Positions 56,487 through 64,000 of a stretch of DNA of 64,000 nt are shown here, in pieces. The first letter of the stretch is position 1. Each line of letters opens with the position of its first letter. The stretch is from assembly GCA_009377585.1 (NCBI GenBank), contig WHTS01000002.1, forward strand, positions 67,761 to 131,760, read 5' to 3'. The notes beneath the pieces were generated by a model. It did not search any database, was not told where the DNA came from, and saw only the letters and a list, made by a program, of their open reading frames with translations. A program made the position numbers and the translations under genes. Source of the stretch: Betaproteobacteria bacterium (GTDB taxonomy: Bacteria; Pseudomonadota; Gammaproteobacteria; Burkholderiales; WYBJ01).

Positions 56487-57926
56487 TCAGAAGCGCGACT
56501 TGAACGTCGTCCAGTCCCAGCTACTGTTCTTCTCGTTCAGCGTCGCGCACAGCAGCGTATCGCCGTCGGTACGCACGTTGACCAGGCCGTACACGATTCC
56601 CGTGACCATGTAGGAGCCCGCCAGCCGGCGCGAGCCGCTCGCCGCCTTCAGATCGCCCGCGTTCACCTGCTTGTACCCCACGCGCGCCTTGGCTGCCGCC
56701 AGAGCCGCGGCATCCAGCGTGTTGCCGGATAACGTCAAGGCATCGACTCGACCGACACGGAAACTGCGCGATATCTCGGTCGAGTAGACGAGCGGCGTAA
56801 GCAAGCGGTCGGCATCGACGCTGACGTGCCCCGCCACCGCGGAGGCGCTCACGATCGCCGGGCGCGGATGCGCATGCTGTTCGCTGTCGCCGGAGCTGAT
56901 GATGGTGGCCGAGGGCTCGGTCGCCGCCAGGAACTGATACGAGACGTCGTCGGAGCCGTGATGGCAACTCTTGGCCACATCGCAGGCGAAATCCAGCCGG
57001 CTGCCGGTATAGGCTTCGAGCAGGCGACGGTGCGCATTGCGGTTGAGATCGCCGGTGAGGAGTATGCGTGCGCGCCCGTAGTCGAGGCGCAGCACGAGGC
57101 TGTTGCCATTGGTGTTCTGCGAATTGCTTCCGAGATCGTACAGGCGCCCCTTGTCCGGCTCCACCGGGGCGAGCACGCGCAGCGACGCCGCGCCCTGTTC
57201 CGGATCGAATCCGGGCACATAGGGGGTGCGATCGCTCAATCGCTTGACCTTGCAACCGCACGCCAGCACCCGGCGCAGGAAGCTCGCCCATTCCCCCTGC
57301 AATGCCGGTTGCGCGCCTGCGCGCAACGCTTCCCGCAGGCTCGTGCGGCCCTGCAGCAGGCGAACCAGGCGATCGTTCTCGACCGGTCCGAGATTGCGCT
57401 TGCCCGCATCGCTCCACCACGAAACGCCGGCGTGGTAGAAAGCCTTCACCTCGACCGACTTCGCATCCAGCTCGTCCTGGTGCGCCGGCTCGAGCAAGTC
57501 CCACAGCCCGCCGTAGTGATCGGCATCGCAGTGCGAGCTCATCATCGCGTCGAGCACGATCGCGTCGCGGCCGTAGTCGCGCACGAACTTCCAGTCGACG
57601 AAATCGGCCGCGTTCTTCCCGGTCTGCTGCTTCGCGCGGTTGTAGCCACCGTCGATCAGCACATGGCGGTCGTCGGGGAAGCGGATCAAAATCCCGTCGC
57701 CCTGGCCGACGTCGATGAAGTACACCTCGAGCAGCGACGTATCGCCCAGCGCGGCCGGATCGACGTAGCCGGTAATGCCGCGGGCACGCACGCGCCAGCG
57801 TGCGGCTGACGAATCGAGCACGTGCACGCGGTCGCCCCACAAGAGCTCGATGCGCCGCCGGCGGCCCGTTGGCTGGGCGTAGAGCGGCGCCGTCGGAGTG
57901 GCGAGGTATTTGACGACATCGGTCAT
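56487..57926 (-). CDS. metallo-beta-lactamase-fold hydrolase, ComEC/Rec2-like, with SH3-like N-terminus
   Basis: A 479-residue soluble protein. The first 60 residues look like an SH3-type domain (PLYAQPTGRRRRIELLWGDRVHVLD). An MBL fold of the ComEC/Rec2 type follows: VYFIDVGQGDGILIRF, then SHCDADH with His132, Asp134, Asp136 and His137, and SCHHGSDD with His322-His323. ComEC uses this fold to degrade one DNA strand during uptake, but this protein lacks the ComEC membrane domain. Between 150 and 250 is a helical insert. The substrate is unknown; nucleic acid or a nucleotide is possible. No signal peptide. It is convergent with the DUF748 gene. Confidence 0.8.
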   Translation of the reverse strand: MTDVVKYLATPTAPLYAQPTGRRRRIELLWGDRVHVLDSSAARWRVRARGITGYVDPAALGDTSLLEVYFIDVGQGDGILIRFPDDRHVLIDGGYNRAKQQTGKNAADFVDWKFVRDYGRDAIVLDAMMSSHCDADHYGGLWDLLEPAHQDELDAKSVEVKAFYHAGVSWWSDAGKRNLGPVENDRLVRLLQGRTSLREALRAGAQPALQGEWASFLRRVLACGCKVKRLSDRTPYVPGFDPEQGAASLRVLAPVEPDKGRLYDLGSNSQNTNGNSLVLRLDYGRARILLTGDLNRNAHRRLLEAYTGSRLDFACDVAKSCHHGSDDVSYQFLAATEPSATIISSGDSEQHAHPRPAIVSASAVAGHVSVDADRLLTPLVYSTEISRSFRVGRVDALTLSGNTLDAAALAAAKARVGYKQVNAGDLKAASGSRRLAGSYMVTGIVYGLVNVRTDGDTLLCATLNEKNSSWDWTTFKSRF

Positions 57927-58155
57927 GACAAAGCCTTATCGACGATGCGGCACGTGAAGCCGTGGCGGCGCGATGCTCTGCGCTCCTGTCGGCGGAAGGG
58001 CGCGGCTCACGATTGCGCAAACGCGCTCGCGTTCGTTGCGCCGGCCGCGCCATGATAGCGCCCGCGCGCCCCATCCGCCCCGGCGCCGGCTGACGGGCCG
58101 TGCGCTAGAATCGAGCGCGCGGGCGAGGTAACCGCCGGCACGAAGGAATCCCCGA

Positions 58156-59271
58156 ATGGCAGGCAGCGCCCGATTCGATCCGGTTACGCTGGAAGTGCTG
58201 TGGACCCGCCTCATATCCACCGCCGACGAGGCGGCCGCGGCGCTGGTGCGCACCTCGTTCTCCACCGTCGTGCGCGAGTCCAACGACTTCGCCTGCGTGC
58301 TCACCGATGCCCGCGGCTATTCGCTGGTGCAGGCGACCGACTCGATTCCCTCGTTCATCGGCACCGTGCCGCGCACCATCCGCGAATTTCTGCGGGAGTA
58401 TCCGGCGCAATCGCTGGCGCCGGGCGACGTCCTCGCGACCAACGACATCTGGCTGGGTACCGGGCATCTGCCCGATATCACCGTGGCCAAGCCCATCTTC
58501 CGCGACGGCGTCCTGGTCGGCTTCGCCGGCTCGGTGGCGCATGCGCCGGACATCGGCGGTCGCATCCGCTCGGCCGATTCACGCGAAGTGTACGAGGAAG
58601 GCCTGCAGATTCCGCCGCTGAAAGTCGTGCACGCGGGCGTGCCGGACGAGACCTTCCTGCGCCTGCTGCGCAAGAACGTGCGCGTGCCCGACCAGGTGGT
58701 GGGCGATCTGTTCGCGCAGTTCTCCGCGCTCGATCTGATGGAGCGACGCGTGCTGGCGCTCATGCGCAGCCACGGGCTGGACGATCTCGCCCTGCTGGCC
58801 GAAGAGATCCAGTGGCGTTCCGAACAGGCGATGCGCAAGGCGATCCGCGAAGTGCCCGACGGCGTCTACCGCCACGAAACGATCACCGACGGGTTCGAGC
58901 AACCGGTGCTGCGCGACGCCTTCGAGCAGACCTACGCCACGGTGTTCGGTCGCTGGCCGCCGGTCGCGGAGGTCGAGATCGTGAACATCCGGGTGTGCGC
59001 CACGGCTACGGCCGGCCGGGGCCAGCTCTCGCTCGGACTTGCAGAAGCGCAGTCGCAGCCACAGCCGCGAACGACGCGTACTATCGTGCTCGGCCAAGGT
59101 GCTGCACCGCAAACCGCGCCGGTGTACGAGCGCTCCACACTGCCGGCGGGAATGCGCCTCGCCGGGCCGGCGCTGGTCGAAGAAGCTTCATCGACGCTGC
59201 TCGTGCCGGCGGGAGCGACGGCCACGATGCAGGCGAGCGGCAATATCGTCGTCGAGCTGCCGGAAAGCTAG
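58156..59271 (+). CDS. hydantoinase B N-terminus fused to hydantoinase A C-terminus (chimera)
   Basis: A 371-residue open frame made of two pieces. Residues 1 to about 247 match HyuB (N-methylhydantoinase B/5-oxoprolinase beta): FDPVTLEVLWTRLISTADEA, TSFSTVVRESNDFACVL, NDIWLGTGHLPDITV. From about 256 to the end it matches the C-terminus of HyuA (alpha subunit): VEIVNIRVCATA, PVYERSTLPAGMRLAGPALVEE and the GNIV ending. Complete HyuB has over 500 residues and HyuA nearly 700. The sequence TTCGAGCA occurs in frame at 58894-58901 and 58921-58928, flanking the join. Enzymatic function is doubtful. No other hyu genes are nearby. Confidence 0.8.
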   Translation: MAGSARFDPVTLEVLWTRLISTADEAAAALVRTSFSTVVRESNDFACVLTDARGYSLVQATDSIPSFIGTVPRTIREFLREYPAQSLAPGDVLATNDIWLGTGHLPDITVAKPIFRDGVLVGFAGSVAHAPDIGGRIRSADSREVYEEGLQIPPLKVVHAGVPDETFLRLLRKNVRVPDQVVGDLFAQFSALDLMERRVLALMRSHGLDDLALLAEEIQWRSEQAMRKAIREVPDGVYRHETITDGFEQPVLRDAFEQTYATVFGRWPPVAEVEIVNIRVCATATAGRGQLSLGLAEAQSQPQPRTTRTIVLGQGAAPQTAPVYERSTLPAGMRLAGPALVEEASSTLLVPAGATATMQASGNIVVELPES

Positions 59272-59299
59272 ATCGCTCGGCGAAATATCCAGGCTGGGC

Positions 59300-59632
59300 T
59301 CAATAGCGGTGGTTACGGTGCGCGATCAGCATGCCGATCGCGACGCCGAGCAACGCTGCGAATCCCAGCGTCTTCCATGGATTGGTGTGGACATAGTCGT
59401 CCACCTCGTAGGCTGCGCGCCGCGCGCCTTCGGTCGCCTGCATCTGCATGCGTTGCAGTTCTTGCCGTGCGTGGGAAAGCGACTGCACGACCTTGTTGCG
59501 CGCCGCCGCCACCTGCTCGCCGGTCTGGTCCGCGGTCATCCGCACCAGTTCCTCGGCATCGTCCAGCGCGCCGCTGAATTCGCGCTTGAGGTTCTCACGC
59601 GGTGGGTTCCTGTTCATCACGCTATGGTCCAT
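59300..59632 (-). CDS. DUF883 family protein (ElaB/YqjD-like)
   Basis: A 110-residue protein. A charged N-terminus and an amphipathic coiled-coil region (FSGALDDAEELVRMTADQTGEQVAAARNKV) are followed by the conserved AYEVDDYVHTNPWKTLGFAALLGVAIGMLI tail, a C-terminal membrane anchor. E. coli YqjD and ElaB are tail-anchored and bind ribosomes in stationary phase; the same role is inferred here. Start ATG 59632 has AAGGAGA six nt upstream; ATG 59617 is an alternative. Confidence 0.88.
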   Translation of the reverse strand: MDHSVMNRNPPRENLKREFSGALDDAEELVRMTADQTGEQVAAARNKVVQSLSHARQELQRMQMQATEGARRAAYEVDDYVHTNPWKTLGFAALLGVAIGMLIAHRNHRY

Positions 59633-59798
59633 TCGCCGTCTCCTTGGTACGCCGTGTCGTGTCGCGCACTGGGCCCGCAAATCTTCGGCCCGAGCACCAG
59701 AGCGGCCGCGGCGTCATCCGCGCTTCGTCATCACCGTCGGCTTTCGGGTACGGCCGCTGCATGCAGCGCCTAGCTTTGGCGAAAGTCAACGTGACCTG

Positions 59799-59845
59799 GT
59801 GTCCTGAATCCGAAATTGGCCGCGCAAAACCCGGACTCAGGACAC
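59799..59845. repeat. 14-bp inverted repeat with one mismatch (GTGTCCTGAATCCG)
   Basis: GTGTCCTGAATCCG (59799-59812) faces CGGACTCAGGACAC (59832-59845) across 19 nt. The form, short arms around a small core, is like a mobile palindromic unit or the ends of a deleted element. It lies between the DUF883 gene and the DksA-like gene. Confidence 0.8.
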
Positions 59846-59896
59846 TAGCGCCGTATGCGAAGCCATGCATCCGATCACCTTCGAGGGAGTGCCGAC

Positions 59897-60289
59897 ATGC
59901 CGCTGACCGATTCCGAGCGCAGTGAACTCGAATCCCTGATCAACCGACGCCGCAATGACTTGGCCCGCGAGATCGAGAGCAACGTCGCACGCACGCGTGA
60001 CAACAGCTTCGACGCGGTCGCCGGAGAGGCGCCCGATGCGGGCGACGAGGCGCTCGCCTCGCTGGTGGCAGACACCGAGAACGCGGAAGCCCGCCGCGAC
60101 CTGCGCGAATTGCAGGAGCTGGATGGCGCGCTGACCCGGCTAGCCGAAGGCACTTACGGAATCTGCGACACCTGCGGCGACGACATTCCGTTCGAGCGAT
60201 TGCGCGTCAACTCGGGTGCCATGCGCTGCGTCCGCTGCCAGAGCGTGTACGAAAAAACGCATAGCCATCCCTCCGAGCCCTCGCTTTGA
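59897..60289 (+). CDS. DksA/TraR family zinc-finger protein
   Basis: A 130-residue DksA-like protein. A helical N-terminus with heptads (SERSELESLINRRRNDLAREIE) is followed by an acidic stretch with DAGDEALASLVADTENAEA and a four-cysteine zinc finger, CDTC to CVRC. DksA binds the secondary channel of RNA polymerase and works with ppGpp. The coiled-coil tip lacks the DxxDxA form I would expect in DksA itself, so this is more likely a paralogue (such as YbiI/DksA2-type). ATG 59897 follows GGGAG. Confidence 0.85.
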   Translation: MPLTDSERSELESLINRRRNDLAREIESNVARTRDNSFDAVAGEAPDAGDEALASLVADTENAEARRDLRELQELDGALTRLAEGTYGICDTCGDDIPFERLRVNSGAMRCVRCQSVYEKTHSHPSEPSL

Positions 60290-60296
60290 GGACGGC

Positions 60297-62765
60297 TCAG
60301 CGAACGTCCGCGGCGCTCAGTTCACCGGCCGCCGGCTCACCGAGCGCCGCATGAACCGCATCGTCGACGGTTTCGAGCCAGATGAACTCGATCTGACTGC
60401 GCGCATCCTCCGGCACGTCGGTGAGGTCCTTGCGGTTGCGGGCGGGCAGCATCACGCGCGTGATGCCGGCGCGCAGGGCCGCGAGTACCTTCTCCTTCAC
60501 ACCCCCGATCGGTAACACCAGGCCGCGCAGGCTGATCTCGCCCGTCATGGCGGTATCGCTGCGCACCGGCCGCCCGGTCATGAGCGAGGCCAGCGCAAGA
60601 AACATCGCCACCCCCGCGCTGGGACCGTCCTTGGGCGTTGCCCCGGCCGGCACGTGCACGTGGATGTCGCTCTTCTCGAACAACGACGCATCGACAGCGA
60701 GCGATTGCGCACGCGACTTGATGAGGCTCAACGCTGCCTGGCCGCTTTCCTTCATCACCTCGCCCAGCTGGCCGGTGAGGATCAGCTTGCCGCTGCCCGG
60801 CACGCGGGTCGCCTCGATGAAGAGGATGTCTCCGCCCACGGGCGTCCACGCCAGCCCGGTCGCAACGCCCGGCATACTGGTGCGAAGCGCGACCTCGCTT
60901 TCGAACCGGCGCGGCCCGAGAATCTCCTCGAGGTCATTCGGGCCGACGTCCATGCGGGTCGCCACGCCCTCGGCGATGCGCATCGCCGCGCGCCGCATGA
61001 CCGAACCGATCTCGCGCTCGAGGTTGCGAACACCCGCCTCGCGCGTGTAGTCGTAGATGATCGCGCGCACCGTCTCGTCGCTCAGCGTCACCTGCTCGGG
61101 CGCGAGCCCGTTCGATTCCATCTGCCGCTTGACCAGGTAGCGCCGCGCGATCTGCAGCTTCTCTTCCTGCGTATAGCCCGGAAGGTGAATGATCTCCATC
61201 CGGTCGCGCAAAGGCCCGGGAACCGTGTCGAGCATGTTCGCCGTGCCGATGAACATCACGTGTGACAGATCGAACGGCACCCCGAGGTAGTTGTCGCGGA
61301 AGGTCGCGTTCTGCTCCGGATCGAGCACTTCGAGTAGCGCCGACGACGGATCGCCGTGAAAGCCGCCCGCCCCGAGCTTGTCCATCTCGTCGAGCATCAG
61401 CACGCAGTCGTTGGTACCCGCCTTGCGAATCGCCTGGATGATGTTGCCCGGCAGCGCACCGATGTAGGTGCGCCGATGGCCGCGGATCTCCGCCTCGTCA
61501 TGCGTGCCGCCGAGGCTCACGCGCGCGAACTTCCGCCCGGTTGCCTTGGCGATGCTCTGGCCGAGCGAAGTCTTGCCCACGCCGGGCGGTCCGACGAAGC
61601 ACAGGATCGGGCTCTTGCCCTCGGGGTTGAGCTTGCGCACCGCGAGGAACTCGAGGATGCGGCGCTTGATCTTGTCGAGACCGAAGTGGTCCTCGTCCAG
61701 GACGCGGCGCGCCTCCGCGATGTCAATCTCGCCTTCACTGCGCGTGTTCCACGGCAGCTCCACCAGCCAGTCGAGATAGGTGCGGATCATCGAGTACTCG
61801 CCCGCGCCTTCGGGCATGCGCTCCAGGCGCTTCAGCTCCTTGCGCGCCTGCTTGTCGACGTCCTCCGGCATCTTGGCCTCGCCGATGAGCTTCTCCAGCT
61901 CCTCGACCTCGGCCGTGCGGTCGTCGGCCTCGCCCAGCTCCTTCTGGATCGTGCGCATCTGCTCGCGCAGCACGTGCTTGCGCTGCTGCTCGCCCAAAGC
62001 CTCCTGGGTCTGCTCGCTGATCTGGCGCGTGAGCTTCAGGATCTCCAGGCGGCCGGCGAGCAGCTTGGCGACCTTGTCCATGCGCTCCTTGAGATCGAAG
62101 GTCTCGAGGATCTCCTGCTTCTCGGCCACGCGCACGTCGGCGAAGCTCGCGACCATATCGCAAAGCTGGTTGGCCGAATTGAGGCTCTGGATTGCGGCGA
62201 CCAGCTCGGCGGGGGCTTGCGGCAGCAGTTCGAACACCTCTGCCGCTCGCGCCTTCAAGTTGAGCATGCGCGCTTCGATTTCGGCGCCGTTGACATCGGG
62301 CGTCTCCACCGGCGCGATGCGCGCAACCAGGAACGGATAGCCTTCCACGAATTGCAGCACGCGAAAGCGCTGCGTTCCTTGGCAGACCATGTGGTGCACG
62401 CCGTCCTCGGTGGTCACGTAGCGCATGATGTTGGCCACCGTGCCCACCCAATGGAGATTTTCCGGCCCCGGCGTATTGACCTCGGGCTGGCGCTGCAGCA
62501 GCACGCCGACGGGGCGCTCGGCCCGCAGGGCTTCCTGCGCAGCCGCGATCGAGCCCGGCCGGCCGATGGTCAGCGGGAACACCACGCCGGGGAACAGCAC
62601 GACATTGCGCGAGGGCACGATGATCATCGCATCCTCGGGCACCGCCTTGCTTTCGCGGCCATGGGCGCGCGCCGCTGCCTCGGCGCCGGCCAGGCTGGCG
62701 GTATCGGGCGCATCGACCAATACCGGGGGCTCAACGGGCAAGTTGTTCATCGCGTCCTCGTTCAT
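60297..62765 (-). CDS. lon: ATP-dependent protease La (Lon)
   Basis: Lon degrades misfolded and regulatory proteins. The N-terminal LON domain (about 30-230), AAA+ module with GPPGVGKT at 392-399 and the proteolytic domain with KDGPSAGVAMF (catalytic Ser716) and GGVKEKVLAA (Lys near 759) are all present. 822 residues, the normal size. The start ATG 62765 overlaps the stop of hsp20 (ATGA), which links a small heat-shock chaperone and the protease. An internal ATG at 62750 is possible. Confidence 0.97.
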   Translation of the reverse strand: MNEDAMNNLPVEPPVLVDAPDTASLAGAEAAARAHGRESKAVPEDAMIIVPSRNVVLFPGVVFPLTIGRPGSIAAAQEALRAERPVGVLLQRQPEVNTPGPENLHWVGTVANIMRYVTTEDGVHHMVCQGTQRFRVLQFVEGYPFLVARIAPVETPDVNGAEIEARMLNLKARAAEVFELLPQAPAELVAAIQSLNSANQLCDMVASFADVRVAEKQEILETFDLKERMDKVAKLLAGRLEILKLTRQISEQTQEALGEQQRKHVLREQMRTIQKELGEADDRTAEVEELEKLIGEAKMPEDVDKQARKELKRLERMPEGAGEYSMIRTYLDWLVELPWNTRSEGEIDIAEARRVLDEDHFGLDKIKRRILEFLAVRKLNPEGKSPILCFVGPPGVGKTSLGQSIAKATGRKFARVSLGGTHDEAEIRGHRRTYIGALPGNIIQAIRKAGTNDCVLMLDEMDKLGAGGFHGDPSSALLEVLDPEQNATFRDNYLGVPFDLSHVMFIGTANMLDTVPGPLRDRMEIIHLPGYTQEEKLQIARRYLVKRQMESNGLAPEQVTLSDETVRAIIYDYTREAGVRNLEREIGSVMRRAAMRIAEGVATRMDVGPNDLEEILGPRRFESEVALRTSMPGVATGLAWTPVGGDILFIEATRVPGSGKLILTGQLGEVMKESGQAALSLIKSRAQSLAVDASLFEKSDIHVHVPAGATPKDGPSAGVAMFLALASLMTGRPVRSDTAMTGEISLRGLVLPIGGVKEKVLAALRAGITRVMLPARNRKDLTDVPEDARSQIEFIWLETVDDAVHAALGEPAAGELSAADVR

Positions 62766-63193
62766 GGGTTCGGCTTGCGCAATGTGACCAACAGACAGCC
62801 ATCCTGCAGGGCCGCATGGGAAATCTCCTGCGGCGGGCCCCGGAAGCGCAACCGGCGTACAAATCGTCCATGCGGAATCTCCTTGCGCCGGATGGCGCCG
62901 TCGGCGCATCCGTGCGGGATGGTTCGCTCGGCCACGATGTCGAGGCAATCGCCATCGAGGCGGTAACGGATGCGCTCCGAGGGAACGCCGGGCAGTGCGA
63001 CCAGCACCGTCCAGCTCTCGTCGGTCTCGTAGATATCGACCGGCGGCTCCCATACACCACCCGAATGCTGCGGCTCATCCTGCGTCGATTGCTGTTCCTG
63101 CAGCCGGAAGAACTGCTGCCGCAGGCGATCCGCCTCGTCCAGCATGCGAATCGCCTCCGACCACATCCATGAGCGTGCGTAGCGATCATCCAT
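62762..63193 (-). CDS. small heat shock protein, Hsp20/alpha-crystallin family
   Basis: A 143-residue chaperone holding unfolded proteins. The alpha-crystallin domain covers about 45-135 (WEPPVDIYETDESWTVLVALPGVPSERI to LRFRGPPQEISHAALQDGCLLVTL), and the usual IxI/V-like tail is poor. I chose ATG 63193. A longer frame to 63247 lacks a good start. It is coupled to lon by a 4-nt overlap, so the pair is expressed together, plausibly under heat-shock control, although I could not find a good sigma-32 promoter. Confidence 0.88.
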   Translation of the reverse strand: MDDRYARSWMWSEAIRMLDEADRLRQQFFRLQEQQSTQDEPQHSGGVWEPPVDIYETDESWTVLVALPGVPSERIRYRLDGDCLDIVAERTIPHGCADGAIRRKEIPHGRFVRRLRFRGPPQEISHAALQDGCLLVTLRKPNP

Positions 63194-63261
63194 GGTTGCC
63201 GAAGTGGGGCCTGGTTCGGGGAAATCAATTGCTGGACGCAATTCCAAGGCCCGATGCCGTA

Positions 63262-63417
63262 CGAAGCGAAGGGTGAAAAGCGAAACGTGAGAGGCGGCGC
63301 CCCTTGAGACTCGGGCTCCTCGGAAGTGAAGGATGAAGGGCGAAAAGCCGCGAGATCAGGTTGTTATGCGCTCGGCACCGGCGCCGCGGCCACCTTCACC
63401 CTTCCCTCTTCACTCCC
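63262..63417. repeat. second copy of the GTGAAR heptad repeat, between mlaF and hsp20
   Basis: Three blocks (63262-63290, 63322-63347 and, inverted, 63391-63417) are built of the same AGYGAAR-like heptads as 19271-19358. The inverted pair can fold. The last block supplies the final codons and stop of mlaF (Val-Lys-Arg-Glu-Gly). It probably terminates mlaF. Confidence 0.6.
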
Positions 63418-64000
63418 AACGCCTCCGCATAATTCCCGCCCGCCAAATGAAACGCCACCGGCCCATCGGGTTCGCCGCGGATGAACTGGTGGACGAGTGG
63501 GTCTCCGGAGCGTCGGATCTCCTCGGCCGGACCCTGTGCGGCGACCTTGCCGTTGGCGATGAAGTAGACGTAGTCGATCACCTTCAGCGCTTCCCTCGCA
63601 TCGTAGGACACCACGATCGACGTCACGCCGAGCGCGTCGTTCAGCTCGCGTACGAGGTTGCCGATCACGTTGCACGCAATCGGATCGAGCCCGGAAAAAG
63701 GCTCGTCGTACATGATGAGATCCGGGTCCATCGCGATGGCGCGAGCCAGCCCGACTCGGCGCGCCATGCCCCCGGAGAGCTCCGAGGGCATGAGCCGGGC
63801 AGCCCCGCGCAGCCCCACGGCGTTGAGCTTCATCAGCACGATGTCGCGAATCATGCGCTCGGGCAGGTCCGCCTTTTCGCGCATGGGAAAAGCGACGTTC
63901 TCGAACACCGACAGGTCAGTGAAGAGCCCGCCTTGCTGGAACTGCATCCCGATTTTTCGCCGCACGCGGTAAAGATCATCGCGGTCGAGTGCATTGATCG
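63396..64000 (-). CDS. mlaF: phospholipid ABC transporter ATPase MlaF, cut by the right edge
   Basis: Energising subunit of the MlaFEDB system that moves phospholipids between the membranes and keeps outer membrane asymmetry. The visible part begins after the P-loop: a Q-loop MQFQQGGLFTDLSVFENVAFPMRE, the signature LSGGMARRVGLARAIAMDPDLIMYDEPFSGLDP with Walker B, and a late D-loop. In the expected place of the H-loop His, VVSYDAREA shows Asp/Tyr where most ABC ATPases have His, which is usual in MlaF-type (VSHD) proteins with some variation. The N-terminal Walker A lies beyond 64000. mlaEDCB should be next to it. Confidence 0.88.
   Translation of the reverse strand, partial: INALDRDDLYRVRRKIGMQFQQGGLFTDLSVFENVAFPMREKADLPERMIRDIVLMKLNAVGLRGAARLMPSELSGGMARRVGLARAIAMDPDLIMYDEPFSGLDPIACNVIGNLVRELNDALGVTSIVVSYDAREALKVIDYVYFIANGKVAAQGPAEEIRRSGDPLVHQFIRGEPDGPVAFHLAGGNYAEALGVKREG

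Noticed and set aside
63200-63245. sigma-32 promoter for hsp20 (CTTGGAA ... CCCCGA)
   Set aside because: The spacer is about 20 nt, longer than the accepted 13-17 nt.

Overview
The window is GC-rich chromosomal DNA of a Betaproteobacterium. Pointers are hisZ next to purA, PriB in the rpsF operon, a 4-gene Moco cluster, a decayed Bug/TctC-type gene end, and two gene orders typical of the group: ndk-rlmN-pilW-rodZ-ispG-hisS-yfgM-bamB-der running into hfq-hflX-hflK-hflC-DUF2065-hisZ-purA, then rnr-rlmB-rpsF-priB-rpsR-rplI-dnaB. I cannot name genus or species from sequence alone. Most of the window is conserved housekeeping DNA. I see no prophage, no insertion sequence with a transposase, no CRISPR array and no rRNA; the only tRNA is tRNA-Leu(CAG).

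Layout. 1-5.2 kb: xdhC (cut by the left edge) faces the molybdenum cofactor genes moeA, moaA, fdhD and mobA, the last three nearly or actually overlapping. 5.3-13.5 kb: a PAS-GGDEF-EAL protein, mtfA, rmuC and a YbbA/YbbP-type ABC exporter that is divergent from tesA. 13.5-15.7 kb: a selenium locus with selD and mnmH back to back; selD itself is a selenoprotein gene with an in-frame UGA. 15.8-19.3 kb: GNAT, ArnD-like deacetylase, Bcp peroxiredoxin and PIN-PhoH. 19.4-25.5 kb: replication, ribosomal protein and RNase R genes on the minus strand. 25.5-43 kb: tRNA-Leu and one long minus-strand series from accA and tilS through ndk, ispG, hisS, bamB, der and hfq to purA. 44-48 kb: an FAD-linked D-2-hydroxyacid dehydrogenase, a cyclase-FHA protein, a strong candidate small RNA, and msrA. 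48-59 kb: HrpA, a giant DUF748 (AsmA-like) protein, an MBL-fold protein and an odd hydantoinase B/A chimera. 59-64 kb: DUF883, DksA-like, lon, hsp20 and mlaF (cut by the right edge).

How the parts fit together. SelD makes selenophosphate for MnmH (2-selenouridine in tRNA wobble positions) and for selenocysteine. Its own UGA means the cell must have SelA, SelB and SelC outside the window. FdhD and the Moco genes fit a formate dehydrogenase or other molybdoenzyme encoded elsewhere. Hfq is present, which makes the candidate small RNA at 46.7-46.8 kb more interesting: it has a sigma-28-like promoter, a hairpin loop complementary to Shine-Dalgarno sequences, and a terminator with nine U residues.

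The observations most worth a second look are that small RNA, the selenocysteine selD, the HyuB-HyuA chimera, a perfect 20-bp palindrome between hisS and yfgM, and several short dispersed repeats. All functions are assigned from reading the protein sequences; no database search was run.
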